Assembly: GCA_020736575.1 (NCBI GenBank)
Contig: JAGPYM010000010.1
Span: forward strand, 1,116,001-1,180,000
DNA from: Thelonectria olida
Lineage: Eukaryota; Ascomycota; Sordariomycetes; Hypocreales; Nectriaceae
Length of the DNA: 64,000 nt
Reading direction: 5' to 3'
The translations under genes and the position numbers were made by a program. The notes beneath the pieces were generated by a model. It saw only the letters and a list, made by a program, of their open reading frames with translations, was not told the origin of the DNA and made no database searches. This document shows, piece by piece, positions 35,595 to 45,918 of this stretch (positions within the stretch are counted from its first letter, which is position 1; each line of letters starts with the position of its first letter).

Positions 35595-38015
35595 TCAAGG
35601 CCGCTGCTTCTCCTCAGTCCGGGAATCTTTGGATTCCTTCTCGTGCTCAGCCTCAGCCTCAGCCTCAGCCTCGACCTCTTCCTCCTCTTCTCGGTCTAGC
35701 TCGTCCTCAATCTCTTCGGCTTCAGTAATGTGCGCGCCCTCGGAATGGCTCTTCTTCTCAGGCACCTCGCCACCGCTCATCTGCCACTCCATCAACTTGC
35801 TGAAAGCGCTGTTAGGGTCGGCTGCAAGCTGGTTGTAGCTTCCAATCTCAGCGACCTTGCCCTCGGTGTTGAGAACAATAATCTGGTCTGACCTCTTGAT
35901 GGTTGACAGACGGTGCGCAATGGAGATGGTGGTGTTGTGGCCGTGGAGAAGACCAGCCAGAGCCTCATTGACGAGCGTCTCTGACTCCGCATCGAGAGCC
36001 GATGTTGCCTCGTCGAGAATCAAAATATCCGGATTCTTCAAGAGAGCGCGAGCGATGGCGATGCGCTGCTTCTGGCCTCCTGAAAGCTGAGATCCTCGGG
36101 CTCCGACTTGAGTCTCAAGGCCGTCGGGAAGATCGCTGATGAAGTTGCAGTTGGCCCTACGAGCGGCGGCAATAATCTCAACCCGGCTGGCGTTTGGTAT
36201 TCCGTAAGCAATGTTCTCGGCGATGGTGCCAGAGAAGAGAACAGGTTCCTGCGAAACCATGCCAATTCGTCGTCTCAATGACTTGACGTTCATGGTGGAT
36301 ACGTCAACCCCATTGATGGTGATGGAGCCGGATGTAGCGTTGTAGAATCGGAGTAATAGAGATGCCACAGTTGACTTGCCGCCTCCAGAGGGTCCAACCA
36401 CGCAAACGTTGCTTCCTGAGGGTATTTCGAAATTCAGACCATTGAAGATCCTGACAGCTGGCCGGGTAGGGTAGGCAAAGGTCACGTCGGTAAACTTGAT
36501 GGGGCCTTGCGCAGACTTGACAGGAACACCGGCGGTCTGGTGAATGCCTGGCTTGCGATCCTGAAGTTCAAATAGTCGACTGGCAGCACCTACACCTTTC
36601 ATGAGCTCAGAGTAGAAACCCGAGAGTCCGAAGAGACTGGAGCCAGCAAACGCCGTGTACATCATGAAAGAGGTCAACTCTCCCATGGACATGGCGCCGG
36701 ATCTCACAAAATTTCCTCCCACAATTAGCATGGCCAAGATGGTCATGTTTCCGGCCCAACCAGTCGAAGCAAAGAAGGTGGCGGCAACGAGGGATTCTCT
36801 TTTTCCAAGTGCAAAAATCTTGCGGATCTGTCGGTTGTAACGTCCTACTTCCTGGACTTCACCAACGAAAGCCTGGCTAGTCTTGATGTTACCCAGACGC
36901 TCCTCAGCAATCTTCGTCAGAGTTCCAAGGTTCTTCTGAATCGATCTGCTAATGTTGCGAATGGCTCGTCCATAGAGGAAAGCACCGACTGCGATTGGGG
37001 GAAACATAAGAAGCAGCAGACCGGTCAGCTTGGGGCTGGTCCAAACCATGATGGCAAAGCCGGCACCTCCACTGAACAGAGCTCGGAGACCATCGCTAAT
37101 ATTTTGCGTGACGGATTTGCCCACGATGACGGTATCAGAGCTGAGGCGAGAGATGAGATCTCCCACTCGATTAGCATCGAAAAATTCGGCATCCTGCACG
37201 TAAGTGCGTCGGTATAGCTGGGATCTAAGTCTGGCAACCACTCGCTCACCAACAATGCGTAGGAGAACCACACGGCCAAAGTTAGCCATGGCACCTAAAG
37301 TTAGGATAGTGCCAAGACCGAAGAAGAACTGGTTCATCGTGAGGCCAAAGAGGCGGACATCTTCAACATCGCCCTTGGTGGCGAGATCCAGGATGCGGCC
37401 GACGGAAAAGGGGATGGACATGGTGACACTGGAAGAGATAACGAGGAAGACGAAAGCTATGGAGAGCCATCTTAGCTCTGGCCTCGCAATCCTGATCAAC
37501 CTCCAGATCTCTCCAAAGCCAGCTTTGCCGCCACCAGATCCCTTGCCCTCCTTCGACAGCCTAGCAGAAAGATTGACTTGGGCGGCTCGAGCAGCTTTTT
37601 CACTCTTTGCGAATTCGCGCTTGTGATTGTCCTCGTCCACCACAGCCTTCGTCTTGGCAGCATCCTCAATCTTGGTCTGTACCTGCTCGAGCAGGCGAGG
37701 AGCCGTAGAGAACTGGCGCAAAGCCGCGTTTACCGAGCCATGCCGAGAGAGAAGGCGGTCGCGGAGGTTGAAGAGTTGAAAGCGTGGTTGGGGAGCAGGC
37801 GCCGACGATCGGAACGTCGCGACAGAGAACGGAGGCAGAGGCGATTGGCGGGACGATGAGGCGTGGAACAATCTTGATTGGAGAATACGAGGCTCAGGCT
37901 TGCGGAGAGAAGCGGCCAGCGGAATCGACGATGGGATGAGAGGCATTTGAGGAGCCAACGGAGAGCTCTCAGCCAGGCGAGGGAGCAGCACACGGCGTGC
38001 TACTCCCGGAACCAT
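35595..38015 (-). CDS. mdl1: Mitochondrial ABC half-transporter Mdl1 (ABCB10-like), 806 aa
   Basis: A single exon, ATG at 38015, stop at 35595. The first ~110 residues are rich in Arg, Ser and Leu with few acids (MVPGVARRVLLPRLAESSPL), typical of a matrix-targeting presequence. A six-helix ABC membrane domain follows (SIAFVFLVISSSVTMSIPFS, FGLGTILTLGAMANFGRVVL, GLLLLMFPPIAVGAFLYGRA). The nucleotide-binding domain has Walker A GPSGGGKST near residue 540, signature LSGGQKQR near 640, Walker B ILILDEATSALD near 660 and the switch His in SIAHRLSTIK. As a half-transporter it should homodimerise in the inner mitochondrial membrane. Yeast Mdl1 exports peptides produced by the m-AAA protease. The sequence resembles Mdl1/ABCB10 more than Atm1. 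The C-terminal ~45 residues are an acidic Glu/Ala-rich tail encoded by a hexanucleotide repeat. Confidence 0.9.
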   Translation of the reverse strand: MVPGVARRVLLPRLAESSPLAPQMPLIPSSIPLAASLRKPEPRILQSRLFHASSSRQSPLPPFSVATFRSSAPAPQPRFQLFNLRDRLLSRHGSVNAALRQFSTAPRLLEQVQTKIEDAAKTKAVVDEDNHKREFAKSEKAARAAQVNLSARLSKEGKGSGGGKAGFGEIWRLIRIARPELRWLSIAFVFLVISSSVTMSIPFSVGRILDLATKGDVEDVRLFGLTMNQFFFGLGTILTLGAMANFGRVVLLRIVGERVVARLRSQLYRRTYVQDAEFFDANRVGDLISRLSSDTVIVGKSVTQNISDGLRALFSGGAGFAIMVWTSPKLTGLLLLMFPPIAVGAFLYGRAIRNISRSIQKNLGTLTKIAEERLGNIKTSQAFVGEVQEVGRYNRQIRKIFALGKRESLVAATFFASTGWAGNMTILAMLIVGGNFVRSGAMSMGELTSFMMYTAFAGSSLFGLSGFYSELMKGVGAASRLFELQDRKPGIHQTAGVPVKSAQGPIKFTDVTFAYPTRPAVRIFNGLNFEIPSGSNVCVVGPSGGGKSTVASLLLRFYNATSGSITINGVDVSTMNVKSLRRRIGMVSQEPVLFSGTIAENIAYGIPNASRVEIIAAARRANCNFISDLPDGLETQVGARGSQLSGGQKQRIAIARALLKNPDILILDEATSALDAESETLVNEALAGLLHGHNTTISIAHRLSTIKRSDQIIVLNTEGKVAEIGSYNQLAADPNSAFSKLMEWQMSGGEVPEKKSHSEGAHITEAEEIEDELDREEEEEVEAEAEAEAEHEKESKDSRTEEKQRP
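35646..35671 (-). repeat. CTCAGC hexanucleotide repeat encoding Glu-Ala repeats in Mdl1
   Basis: About four copies of CTCAGC (GCTGAG on the coding strand) encode the EAEAEAEAE part of the acidic C-terminal tail of Mdl1. Confidence 0.9.
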
Positions 38016-38698
38016 GTTGACGGTGGGGGAGATTGATGAAGGGACCTCTCAGCGGAGCATCATTCGCGATGTGCTGTAGTCGCCGGGATCGAACAGAGCA
38101 GACCAAACGATGCCAAAGGGTTCGATGAGCGATGCGGAAGGAGGAGAATCAGAATTGGAGAAGTTGCAATGCCGTCATCGTCGAGGCATTTCCAAAGCCG
38201 CTAAAAGTTGCTGAGCGAGCAATGCAGAAGGTTCAAAATTTGGGTGGATCCGCAAATCCCGTCTGTGGCGTTTCCTTCCTCGGCCGGAGCTACATGCTGA
38301 AACCGGCCGATCCGACTGACCGACATGCTTCGGATAGTGGCCGAGTGTGGAAGCTGAAAGACCGAGTCGACACGGCCATTGCATTGAGAGCAGACATTGG
38401 AACTCTTTGACACATTTCAAGGCAGAATATTCTCTTCAACGAAAACGCACCTATTGCGTGATTTCAAGAAATCAACCAAATCCATTGCTACCCGTGGACC
38501 ACCAATCCTGTTCCTTGCCCAATCCGCAAGCATATTTACTGTACAAACTTCCCAGCTGTTTCCATCCCCAAAGCAAACAGAAGGAAAGAGAAGAAAGGTA
38601 AGACTTAGATGATATACGATAAAGCCGACTAGCAACCTGAGTCGACTCCCGCAATGTGTACCATCTTCGCCTCGTTTACCAAAACTTTTCGCCATCCA
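38016..38698. other. 683-bp intergenic region: mdl1 promoter and rtt103 3' flank
   Basis: Holds the promoter of mdl1 and the 3' side of rtt103. No recognisable gene or clear core promoter element. Confidence 0.6.
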
Positions 38699-40055
38699 TC
38701 ATACCTTTGTATCCTGCTTTAGCATCTCTGCTACATCAGCATCAATCGCGTCGTCTCCTCCGAGGTCCGGGAATTCATCGCCCTCATCCACGCGCCGTCT
38801 CTTGTTAGACCCGTTGGTTGAGATGGAAACGGCCTGGTAAGATGTTGTTAGGTTCGACGGTAGTTGTTCATCAGTAGAGATCGGTCCGTGAGCTTCCATG
38901 GGTGACTCGTGAGTAGGGGTGGGAGGATCGAATGGCTCCTCGTCCATGACAGGAGGAGTGAGCGCTTCCATTTCAGGTCGATTAGGCTCGGGCGGTGCTG
39001 CGACGCCACCGTCTTGTTCTGGGCCTCCGTTGCTTTCAGCTGGACCAAGAGCACGCATGATGGCAATCTCCACCTGGTGCTTCTTCTCCTCAATTTCGGT
39101 TTTCCGTTCCGCTATCTGGGCTGCGGCGGCCTTTTCATCCTCTAGAGCGGCACGGTTGGCGTCGAGGAGCTTTTCGAGGCCCGACAGGAGGCCCTCTCGT
39201 GCCTTCACGCATTCCGCCACAGCATTCTCGGCGTTCGCAAGAGTCTTGAGAAGGCCATTGAGACGCGCAGCATAAACGGGTGCGGACGGAACTGGCGTGG
39301 ATGAGTCGGTCTGCTTTTCGTACTCTTGACTCGCTGATGCGATGGTAGCCTTCAGGGGAGTACCCAACTTGCCAACCGTCTGATGAGCAGAGATTAAGGG
39401 AGCAAATTCCGATGGGACGGACGCTGAGGCACCAAAGGGTGAAGATCCGAAGCCCGACTTGGGGACACCGCGAGTCTTGTCCAGTTCTATTGGCAGTGTC
39501 AGTGATGGTACTCATAAACTTCTTAGCCGCTTTGACTAACCATCAATGCGAGCATCGATAGCAGACTGAATCGGTCCCTCAAAGATTGACCTTTCCTTCC
39601 ACACATCTACGACCCGCTTGAGCTTTGCCTGAAGCTCGGCAGGTGCTCCTTTGTATGCAATAGACACAGCTTCAGCTATGGCTGGTGAGAAAGCGATGAT
39701 GAAGTCGTCTTTGTGACGGATCTTAGACTGTTGGGCCACCTCTGAAACACCGCAAATCACGTTAGTAAAGGACTCGGAGTTTGGATTTCTATAGAAAGAG
39801 AACTAACCGTTGGCGAGATAAATAAGACTCAGCCTTTTTGTGCTTGATGAGTCCTTCAGGCGCTGAACCCAAAGCTGGACAGTTCGATCTGCGTGTCTCC
39901 TGGAATTTGGTTAGTCGACTGCAATCCCCAAGAGCTCTTTCGGTGTAGGTGTCCAACCTATGGAACATTATCCACTGGGCAGCTGTCGCAATGCTGTCGT
40001 GACTTTCATTAAGCGACGACAGCCGCGCCAACACAGAATCATCGTTGTAAGCCAT
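38699..40055 (-). CDS. rtt103: Rtt103-like CTD-interacting transcription termination factor, 392 aa
   Basis: Four exons: 40055-39958, 39899-39808, 39741-39541 and 39486-38699. Introns are 58, 66 and 54 nt, with CTAAC branch sequence visible in the first. Residues 1 to ~135 form a CID domain: MAYNDDSVLARLSSLNESHD, SIATAAQWIMFHRRHADRT, VQLWVQRLKDSSSTKRLSLI, then YLANEVAQQSK. The CID binds Ser2-phosphorylated RNA polymerase II C-terminal repeats. The middle region has a long charged helix likely to be a coiled coil (CVKAREGLLSGLEKLLDANR and the Glu/Lys-rich stretch after it), as in Rtt103/RPRD proteins. The tail is disordered with a basic NKRRRVD patch and an acidic end. In yeast, Rtt103 helps recruit the Rat1 exonuclease to poly(A) sites for termination. 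It is divergently oriented to clathrin light chain, 668 bp away. Confidence 0.9.
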
Positions 40056-40723
40056 GTTGCTTGCGCCAAACGCTCCAAAGACCCGAAATTGACGGAAGTT
40101 TGGCTGAAATCGAGTTTGAGCAATCTATATATATGGCTGTAGATGGGGCAGAGCCCAGGGCACCGAATCTACAGGCGTGTCCGGGGAAACTTGTCGTGAT
40201 TGCCAATGAAATCGTCTACAACAGCTACCTGCAGCCAGGTGGCAGAAAAGCTTGCGCGTGCAAGCTTCTTTAAGATGCTGACCTAGAATAGATCAACCCG
40301 CGCTTCCTCAGCTTGGAGATGCTTGCCGTAGGACTGCTTGAGATGGACAACAAAATTTGCGACGGAGCGGAATGAATATGGTAAAGTGAACAGCAAGGAG
40401 AGTTCAAGATGGGAGCTTGGGCAAGCATCTAAGTAAACATTTCGCAAGATACATATACTGCATAAGTGTATAGCCGTACCTCTAAATGCGCAGTTATACA
40501 GTATAGCGACCCTATAAATGTAACCTTTCTCAGCCACATGCATCTCACCGCCCGGCAGAATCCACCTCATCAGCTACCTGTTGTCAGTTGCCTTGATGAA
40601 AGGAGAAGGGTCGCATATTCATCTCCAAACAACGCATCTCGCACCAAGGCTTCGAACTCGTCGAATCCAAGCACAGCATTCCGACCACAAAATCCCGACT
40701 ATTACATACGCGTAAACTTCAAA
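40056..40723. other. Divergent promoter region between rtt103 and clathrin light chain
   Basis: 668 bp between opposite start codons. A CTATATATATGG element (40125-40136) lies ~70-80 bp upstream of the rtt103 ATG and may be its TATA box. The DNA near the clathrin start is moderately C/T-rich. Confidence 0.6.
40125..40136 (-). promoter_or_regulatory. Possible TATA element of rtt103
   Basis: CCATATATATAG on the minus strand, ~70 bp before the rtt103 start codon. The distance is suitable for a TATA box with a short leader. Not tested. Confidence 0.35.
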
Positions 40724-41540
40724 ATGGCGGACCGATTCCCATCGATCGAGGATTTTGATGCCGGTGGTGAGTTCATGACGACAAGCAGGCATTTGATGGA
40801 CCGCAGTTAACCTGGAAGCTTGAAGCGCATGGCGACGCTGCTGTCGACGCTTCCGCAGACGACTTCCTTACGCGCGAGAAAGCTGCCCTTGGTGATGATG
40901 CCATCCAGTTTGCGACCAGCAACGACGCTACCGCATTCGATGCCGACGACGATCTCCTCGGTGAGGGCGGAAACAACGCCTCTACCTTTGAGGCCCAGTT
41001 CCCTGATTTAACTGCTCCCGATGCCGTAAGAAATTTACCGACAACCTTGGACTTATGATTGTGTAGCTGACGCAAATGCACATCCAGGGTGTCCCCGGCG
41101 GCAACACCATCACTGGCGGCCCGTCTGTGAGCTACAACTCAGGATACCAGGCCTTTGCTGCGGACGAGGAAGAGCCGGATGTGATCAAGGAGTGGCGTGA
41201 GCGTCGAGACGGCCAGATTGCCAAGCGAGTCGAGCAGTTCGCCGCCCAGCGAGAAGAGACGATCAAGGAAGCCCAACAGAACATTGACGACTTCTACGAG
41301 AACTATAACTCCAAAAAGGACAAGGGCATTGCGCAAACGCGAAAGGAAGCCGAGGAGTTTCTGGCAAACCAGGAGGATACCGTTTCCGGAGGCACCAGCT
41401 GGGACCGAATCGCCAAGCTGGTTGATGTTAGCGGCAAGGGTGTCAAGGGTGGAGCCGCTGGCTCTGGCAAGGAGCGTTTCCGCGAGCTGCTCATGACCCT
41501 GCGGAAGGATGAAAAGGCACCTGGCGCCACTGGGTATTAA
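40724..41540 (+). CDS. clc1: Clathrin light chain, 231 aa
   Basis: Three exons: 40724-40766, 40826-41025 and 41088-41540. Introns are 59 nt (GTGAGT...AAG, branch TTAAC) and 62 nt (GTAAGA...CAG, branch GCTGACG). The protein begins MADRFPSIEDFDAG, the canonical fungal clathrin light chain start. Then come ADDFLTREKAALGDD and an acidic segment (the conserved regulatory N-terminal part). The long heavy-chain-binding helix includes VIKEWRERRDGQIAKRVEQF and EAQQNIDDFYENYNSKKDKG. The C-terminus has TSWDRIAKLVDVSGKGVKGG and ERFRELLMTLRKDE. It coats vesicles at the TGN, endosomes and plasma membrane with clathrin heavy chain and regulates assembly and Sla2/Hip1R binding. The first intron's 3' end is the least certain point: alternatives using nearer AGs give a 22-41-nt intron or break the frame. 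Confidence 0.9.
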
Positions 41541-41865
41541 GCATCGGCCCAACTGATCTGCACGCAATTAGGGACCCGACCCGACGCGGGCATACGCGGC
41601 GACATCTGTTGGATGCAGGCAGGTTATTGTCCGATTTTGCGCACTGTATTCTATACCTAATTAAGGAGTCAAGGTTGATAATGGCAAATGACGTGTGAAT
41701 AGATGAAACATGATTAGAATGCAGATATCGCGGAATCTGGGCACAAGCGGGTCTTGAAGATCACAACTGCGCCCGTCTATTGACACTCTCTACTTCGTAC
41801 TATTCACAATGACCCCTCCATCGTTTCCTCGTCAAGGTATTATCAGGTTTGACAGGATCCGTCGT
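41541..41865. other. Convergent 3' region between clathrin light chain and the COX7a-like gene
   Basis: 325 bp between facing stop codons; the two 3' UTRs probably overlap or nearly so. No gene seen. Confidence 0.6.
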
Positions 41866-42339
41866 TTATTCCTTGCCGAAGTAGGTCTTGTAGCCGAGGA
41901 CCTTGCGACCAGCACCGTAGAGACCGGCTATAACACGGTTAGAAACAAGCTCCAATTCCCATTGAATTTAAGGCAAGGCCCAATGGTCGAGGACTCACCA
42001 GAGAAGGTGCCCCAAAGAAGGATGACATAGGGAGTCAGGAGGAGGCGGCTGCGAGGGTTCTATCGGTCGGTCAGCGGGAAGCTCTTTCGTGGTGGACGGG
42101 GTATCAATTCGGTCGTACAATCCTCCAGACGCGGGTGTGAGCCCGATAGGCAGCCTGGTAGAACCGCTGGTTCTCAGGCACCGTGTTCTTAGCGTTGATG
42201 AGACTGTATTTCTGTCAGCAACGAATCTCGTATGATGTTGTATTTGGGTTCGGCAATGGCAATTGTGGGCAATTGGCTTCGGGAAAGGTAATGTGGGCTG
42301 TCGCTGGCTGCGGCACTTGAACAATTGTACGTACGCCAT
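41866..42339 (-). CDS. Cytochrome c oxidase subunit VIIa-like small membrane protein, 70 aa
   Basis: Four exons: 42339-42335 (five nt, ATGGC), 42203-42119, 42059-41999 and 41927-41866, giving 70 residues. The predicted protein runs MALINAKNTVPENQRFYQAA, an Arg/His-rich amphipathic stretch ending VWRINPRSR, then one membrane span (LLLTPYVILLWGTFSAGLYG) and a short basic tail KVLGYKTYFGKE. Length, one span and the basic matrix-side N-terminus fit the COX7a subunit family of fungal complex IV in the inner mitochondrial membrane. I recognise the pattern but not the exact gene name. The first join has an alternative: exon 1 ending ATGGCGTAC with acceptor six nt earlier, adding three residues after MA. 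GTACGT is the better donor. It faces the PPR gene across a 382-bp divergent promoter. Confidence 0.68.
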
Positions 42340-42721
42340 TGTGTCTGTGGTTGGAGAGATGCACGAGAGCTTCGATGGTGAGGATTGGGTGGGGAGACGA
42401 GTGGTGAACGGAGGATGTCGAGATTCGGTGGAAGAAATGAGGCCATAACTTGATTGGAGCCGGGAGGACGGGATGACTCAGCAAAGCTGGCAATGCTCCT
42501 GTTGGTGGCCTGGCACGTGCATCCCGTCAGCACCCCTGCACGTACCTCCGTACCTCGCATTCTCCAATTGCGCGCAGTCGGAGCGATTTGCGAATCAAAA
42601 AGTTGCCAAAGACCGAAATTTGGGGTTTCAGCAACAACACTCAATGAATCCCATATTCTTAGCCTCCTTTGGTCCAATGCGGTGACATAAAACCACAGCA
42701 ACTGGTTTGTCAACGAGAGGG
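42340..42721. other. Divergent promoter between the COX7a-like gene and the PPR gene
   Basis: 382 bp between opposite start codons of two probably mitochondrial genes. No TATA box recognised. Confidence 0.6.
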
Positions 42722-45430
42722 ATGCATCGGACCCTGCGGCGCATACGATACGCTCAATCCTCACCTCGAATTCCAACCGATCTACGCTTCAACGACTTCG
42801 CTTCAAGCCGCCGAACTCGACGTCAATCTCCAACTGCCCTAGTGTTTCCATCTGTTGCTCCGTATTCCGCCATTTGCCGTCTGTTTTTCTCCGGGGCAAT
42901 ATCCTCAACGAAACAACTTCGCTTGTGGAGCAGTGCAACTTCCAAGCAACTTGAATGGAGCAAAGATGGAGGACTGGGGCAAGGCGAGTCTCATGATGCG
43001 CCACAGAGCCAATTTCTGGGAGAGCCCATGAACTCGAGGACATTGAGCGGAAATCCCCTACAACAATATGATCATGTGCCGGAACCACAGGATACTGCTT
43101 TAACAGCACCTCGCGAACTCGACTTGCGGAATCGTCACGGGGTTGACGCAGCATGGGACTGCTTCTTAGAACTCCGTGGTAGGGCAGATTTCTTCCCGAT
43201 CGTTGATCCCCGCGCCGAATATTTGCGCAACAAAATCTTGATTGCAGCATTGGACGACGCAAACCGAATGACAGTCTTTTACGAAGTTGCACAACACCTT
43301 CGAGATGAGTTCAACTTCGAATGGCCTGAGCTATATCCCCGAGTTATACACCATTACCTCGGCCATGCCGAATACGACACCGCCCACCTCTGGCATCTAA
43401 GATTGATGCCAACCTTTACACCAAGCGTCAATGAGTTTGGTGCTCTTTTGGCCAGCTTTGCTGTCGATCCATCACGAGAACTCCAGCTCATCCTTAGAAA
43501 GTTGTACACCCTCAGCCCTCTTCGCAAGATATACGACCATCTGATACCTACGTTGTTTGAATATGGACAGTCTCGCACGGCTCGAGTTTGGAGGAAATTC
43601 CTGATACTGTATGGGGATTTCCCATGCACCTCACGATCACGACCATTCCTCGAATTCTGCAGTCGATATTATCCCACGGGGTTACTGTCGGGGGAGGAAC
43701 TGGCAATCATTCGCCAAGATAGTGTTCTGCCCATAGAATCCAAAGAGCCTACCCCATCAAAGTCGGCAGCCCGGGAGCCCAAGGGAATCTATGGTGACTC
43801 TTTCACAGCCCGGTGGTTTGCCAGTTCCTGGGCATCCGTTGAGTTCGCCATCGATCTGATGCACAAGCTTGGATTCAAGACTATTGGACCAAAATCCCTC
43901 CAATCTCTCGCGCTCCGAGAGTCAGACGCTGAAGGGGTCGCAAACTGCATTGCCCAGTTGGAGGAGTTAGGCATCACTATCGCGCTGACAACCTATTGCA
44001 TAGCTTTGGTAACCTTTGCGAAAGAGGGTCGTCAAGATCTGTTGACAGATCTCATCCACTGTGACATCCACCCAGAAGAATTCGACGATCCGGAGACTCG
44101 CCGCATGCTCATGCTGGCGGCCAAAAGATATGGGGATGAGAATCGAGAACGCCTACTTCGTGAGGTCGAACACGTTGTCTTCGGACAGCCAGAGGCGGAG
44201 GAACAACCCTCGACTCCTCCTCTGAAGGCCACGGACACAAAAGATCTCAACAATTTGCTCAAAAAAGCCTTGGCCAAAAAAGCCCTAAGCAGGGGAAGAC
44301 TGATTCTCAATGAGATGGAGTCCTCGAATATTAGCTTATCGCAAGCCAATGCTGCCAAAATCCTTGGATATACCTTTGAGGGTCTATGGTTCTTCCCCAA
44401 GAAGAAAAAACAAAAGTACTTCGGCAAAGGCAGAGATCCGCAGCTCGACAGAGCGATCCAGATGGCGAGACAGGTATCGAAACACGAAGTCGCAGTGCCT
44501 ATCAGGTGCTGGCGAATTCTCCTATACAACCTCGGTCGACTTGGAAGATTCCATGAGCTCGAGGAACTGAGCCATGAGATTGTGGATTTGTACGCTTTTG
44601 CGCCCGAGGGCCTAATTCCAGTTTATCGCTTTGATATGCCACCCATGTCCGAGATAGAACTCAAGTCAGAGTCCAAGCAAGCTATGGCGAATGAGAGTCG
44701 ATCAAGACACAAGAAAGCTCGCCTAGAAGCAGAAACCGATGAAGAGGGCTGGCTGATGTTCACGGAAGATTTTTGGGGCCAGGAGATGGGTTTGGATGAG
44801 CCAGAAGCGCGGCCGCACGAAAAGTCGACCCAGTCGAAGAAACTGGAGCGGAGAACGAATCTGCAAGAGATCGAGGATGAAGCGCATTATATTCCGACTG
44901 ACCTTCCTCTTTCACATCAGCAACACCCGATTATGAAACTGTTTGATCCAGTATTGCAACGCGCTGTTGTGCGATGGGGATTCGATCAGAAGTTAGCTTT
45001 ACCATCCCACCACGATCGAGCCATTGTCCCTGTGATGGCAGCATCCTCGGCAGACTTCGACATTGCCTGGGGAGTGCGCTTCTTAGCGACGCTTCGTGAG
45101 AAAGGAGTCCACATCGACCCGCAAGTGCTTAGGAGCACCCTCTATGCCCGTATCAATGTTGGTCAAGTACCTGGACGGGGTCGACACCGAAGTAGGGATG
45201 AGCGCGAGCTGGCACCAGCCAATCTGAAGCGTTTGATCGATGATGCTTGGGGATCAGAGCTTTTGCCGGCCCTCCCGCTCTTCATCACGCAGCTTGAGGA
45301 GCAGAAACCGAAAATCTGGGATCGATATTCAAGGCTTTTCTTGAGGGCCTATGACCCTGAGGGGGTGGAAGAGATGAACAACGAGAGAAGGAGCAAGTCT
45401 CGACAGGAACGGAGCAAGGTAACCTGGTAG
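42722..45430 (+). CDS. Pentatricopeptide-repeat-like mitochondrial protein, 902 aa
   Basis: A single-exon frame. I take the ATG at 42722 as start; the frame extends 15 bases further up only through a TTG. The N-terminus (MHRTLRRIRYAQSSPRIPTD) is Arg/Ser-rich without acids for 20 residues, fitting a mitochondrial presequence. The body is a series of helical pairs: FYEVAQHLRDEFNFEWPELY, LRKLYTLSPLRKIYDHLIPT, AIDLMHKLGFKTIGPKSLQS, and WRILLYNLGRLGRFHELEEL near residue 600. The last resembles PPR/TPR units ('..N.LGR.G...EL..L..E'). Such proteins bind organellar RNA and control its maturation or translation. The repeats are degenerate, so the PPR call is by resemblance. Partner RNA is unknown. The 3' neighbour tlg2 is convergent 488 bp away. 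Confidence 0.65.
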   Translation: MHRTLRRIRYAQSSPRIPTDLRFNDFASSRRTRRQSPTALVFPSVAPYSAICRLFFSGAISSTKQLRLWSSATSKQLEWSKDGGLGQGESHDAPQSQFLGEPMNSRTLSGNPLQQYDHVPEPQDTALTAPRELDLRNRHGVDAAWDCFLELRGRADFFPIVDPRAEYLRNKILIAALDDANRMTVFYEVAQHLRDEFNFEWPELYPRVIHHYLGHAEYDTAHLWHLRLMPTFTPSVNEFGALLASFAVDPSRELQLILRKLYTLSPLRKIYDHLIPTLFEYGQSRTARVWRKFLILYGDFPCTSRSRPFLEFCSRYYPTGLLSGEELAIIRQDSVLPIESKEPTPSKSAAREPKGIYGDSFTARWFASSWASVEFAIDLMHKLGFKTIGPKSLQSLALRESDAEGVANCIAQLEELGITIALTTYCIALVTFAKEGRQDLLTDLIHCDIHPEEFDDPETRRMLMLAAKRYGDENRERLLREVEHVVFGQPEAEEQPSTPPLKATDTKDLNNLLKKALAKKALSRGRLILNEMESSNISLSQANAAKILGYTFEGLWFFPKKKKQKYFGKGRDPQLDRAIQMARQVSKHEVAVPIRCWRILLYNLGRLGRFHELEELSHEIVDLYAFAPEGLIPVYRFDMPPMSEIELKSESKQAMANESRSRHKKARLEAETDEEGWLMFTEDFWGQEMGLDEPEARPHEKSTQSKKLERRTNLQEIEDEAHYIPTDLPLSHQQHPIMKLFDPVLQRAVVRWGFDQKLALPSHHDRAIVPVMAASSADFDIAWGVRFLATLREKGVHIDPQVLRSTLYARINVGQVPGRGRHRSRDERELAPANLKRLIDDAWGSELLPALPLFITQLEEQKPKIWDRYSRLFLRAYDPEGVEEMNNERRSKSRQERSKVTW

Positions 45431-45918
45431 CATCAGGGTTGGCAAAAATAATGCTAGTACTAGTATAACAGTTGAGGATTTAGCATTGTTTACCGTTGAG
45501 TAGTACGAGAAATAAACTCTCTGATTCAGTATCATATTGGTCTTATATAATACTAGAGCACTAAGTACTTGCTGGCAGCATTCACTAGGTAGGTAGTATT
45601 TAACCCGGACAGTAGCATATGTGCATAAAATAAATGATGTAAATGATGTATAATATATTATGAATAAAAAGATACCGTGACTCCAATAACATCCATGACA
45701 TGTCCTTCATAAGTGCTCTACATTGTATTGTTACATGCATATAGGAGGACTCTATGGGTTGAATCCGCTCGCTGCGCCGACTTCATGTGATCAAGAGCAC
45801 ATGCCCTTTAACGGGTCCAAGGAGAACTCGAGACCTAATTTCTATGCCCATCAAGCACAACGTGGAGAGTCCGAGGCAATAGTACGTATTCTACCATTGG
45901 CAATCTATTGTGACAGTC
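45431..45918. other. Convergent AT-rich 3' region between the PPR gene and tlg2
   Basis: 488 bp between facing stop codons. The section 45590-45680 is very AT-rich with AATAAA-like sequences, as expected for polyadenylation on both strands. Confidence 0.6.

Noticed and set aside
40767..40807. Alternative 22- or 41-nt first intron in clathrin light chain
   Set aside because: Too short for fungal splicing and gives stop codons or a wrong frame. The 59-nt intron ending at 40825 keeps the frame and has a branch point.
42707..42721. Start of the PPR-like gene at a TTG codon
   Set aside because: Non-ATG start is unnecessary; the ATG at 42722 begins a good mitochondrial presequence. The same reasoning rejects starts at 50952 and 63867.
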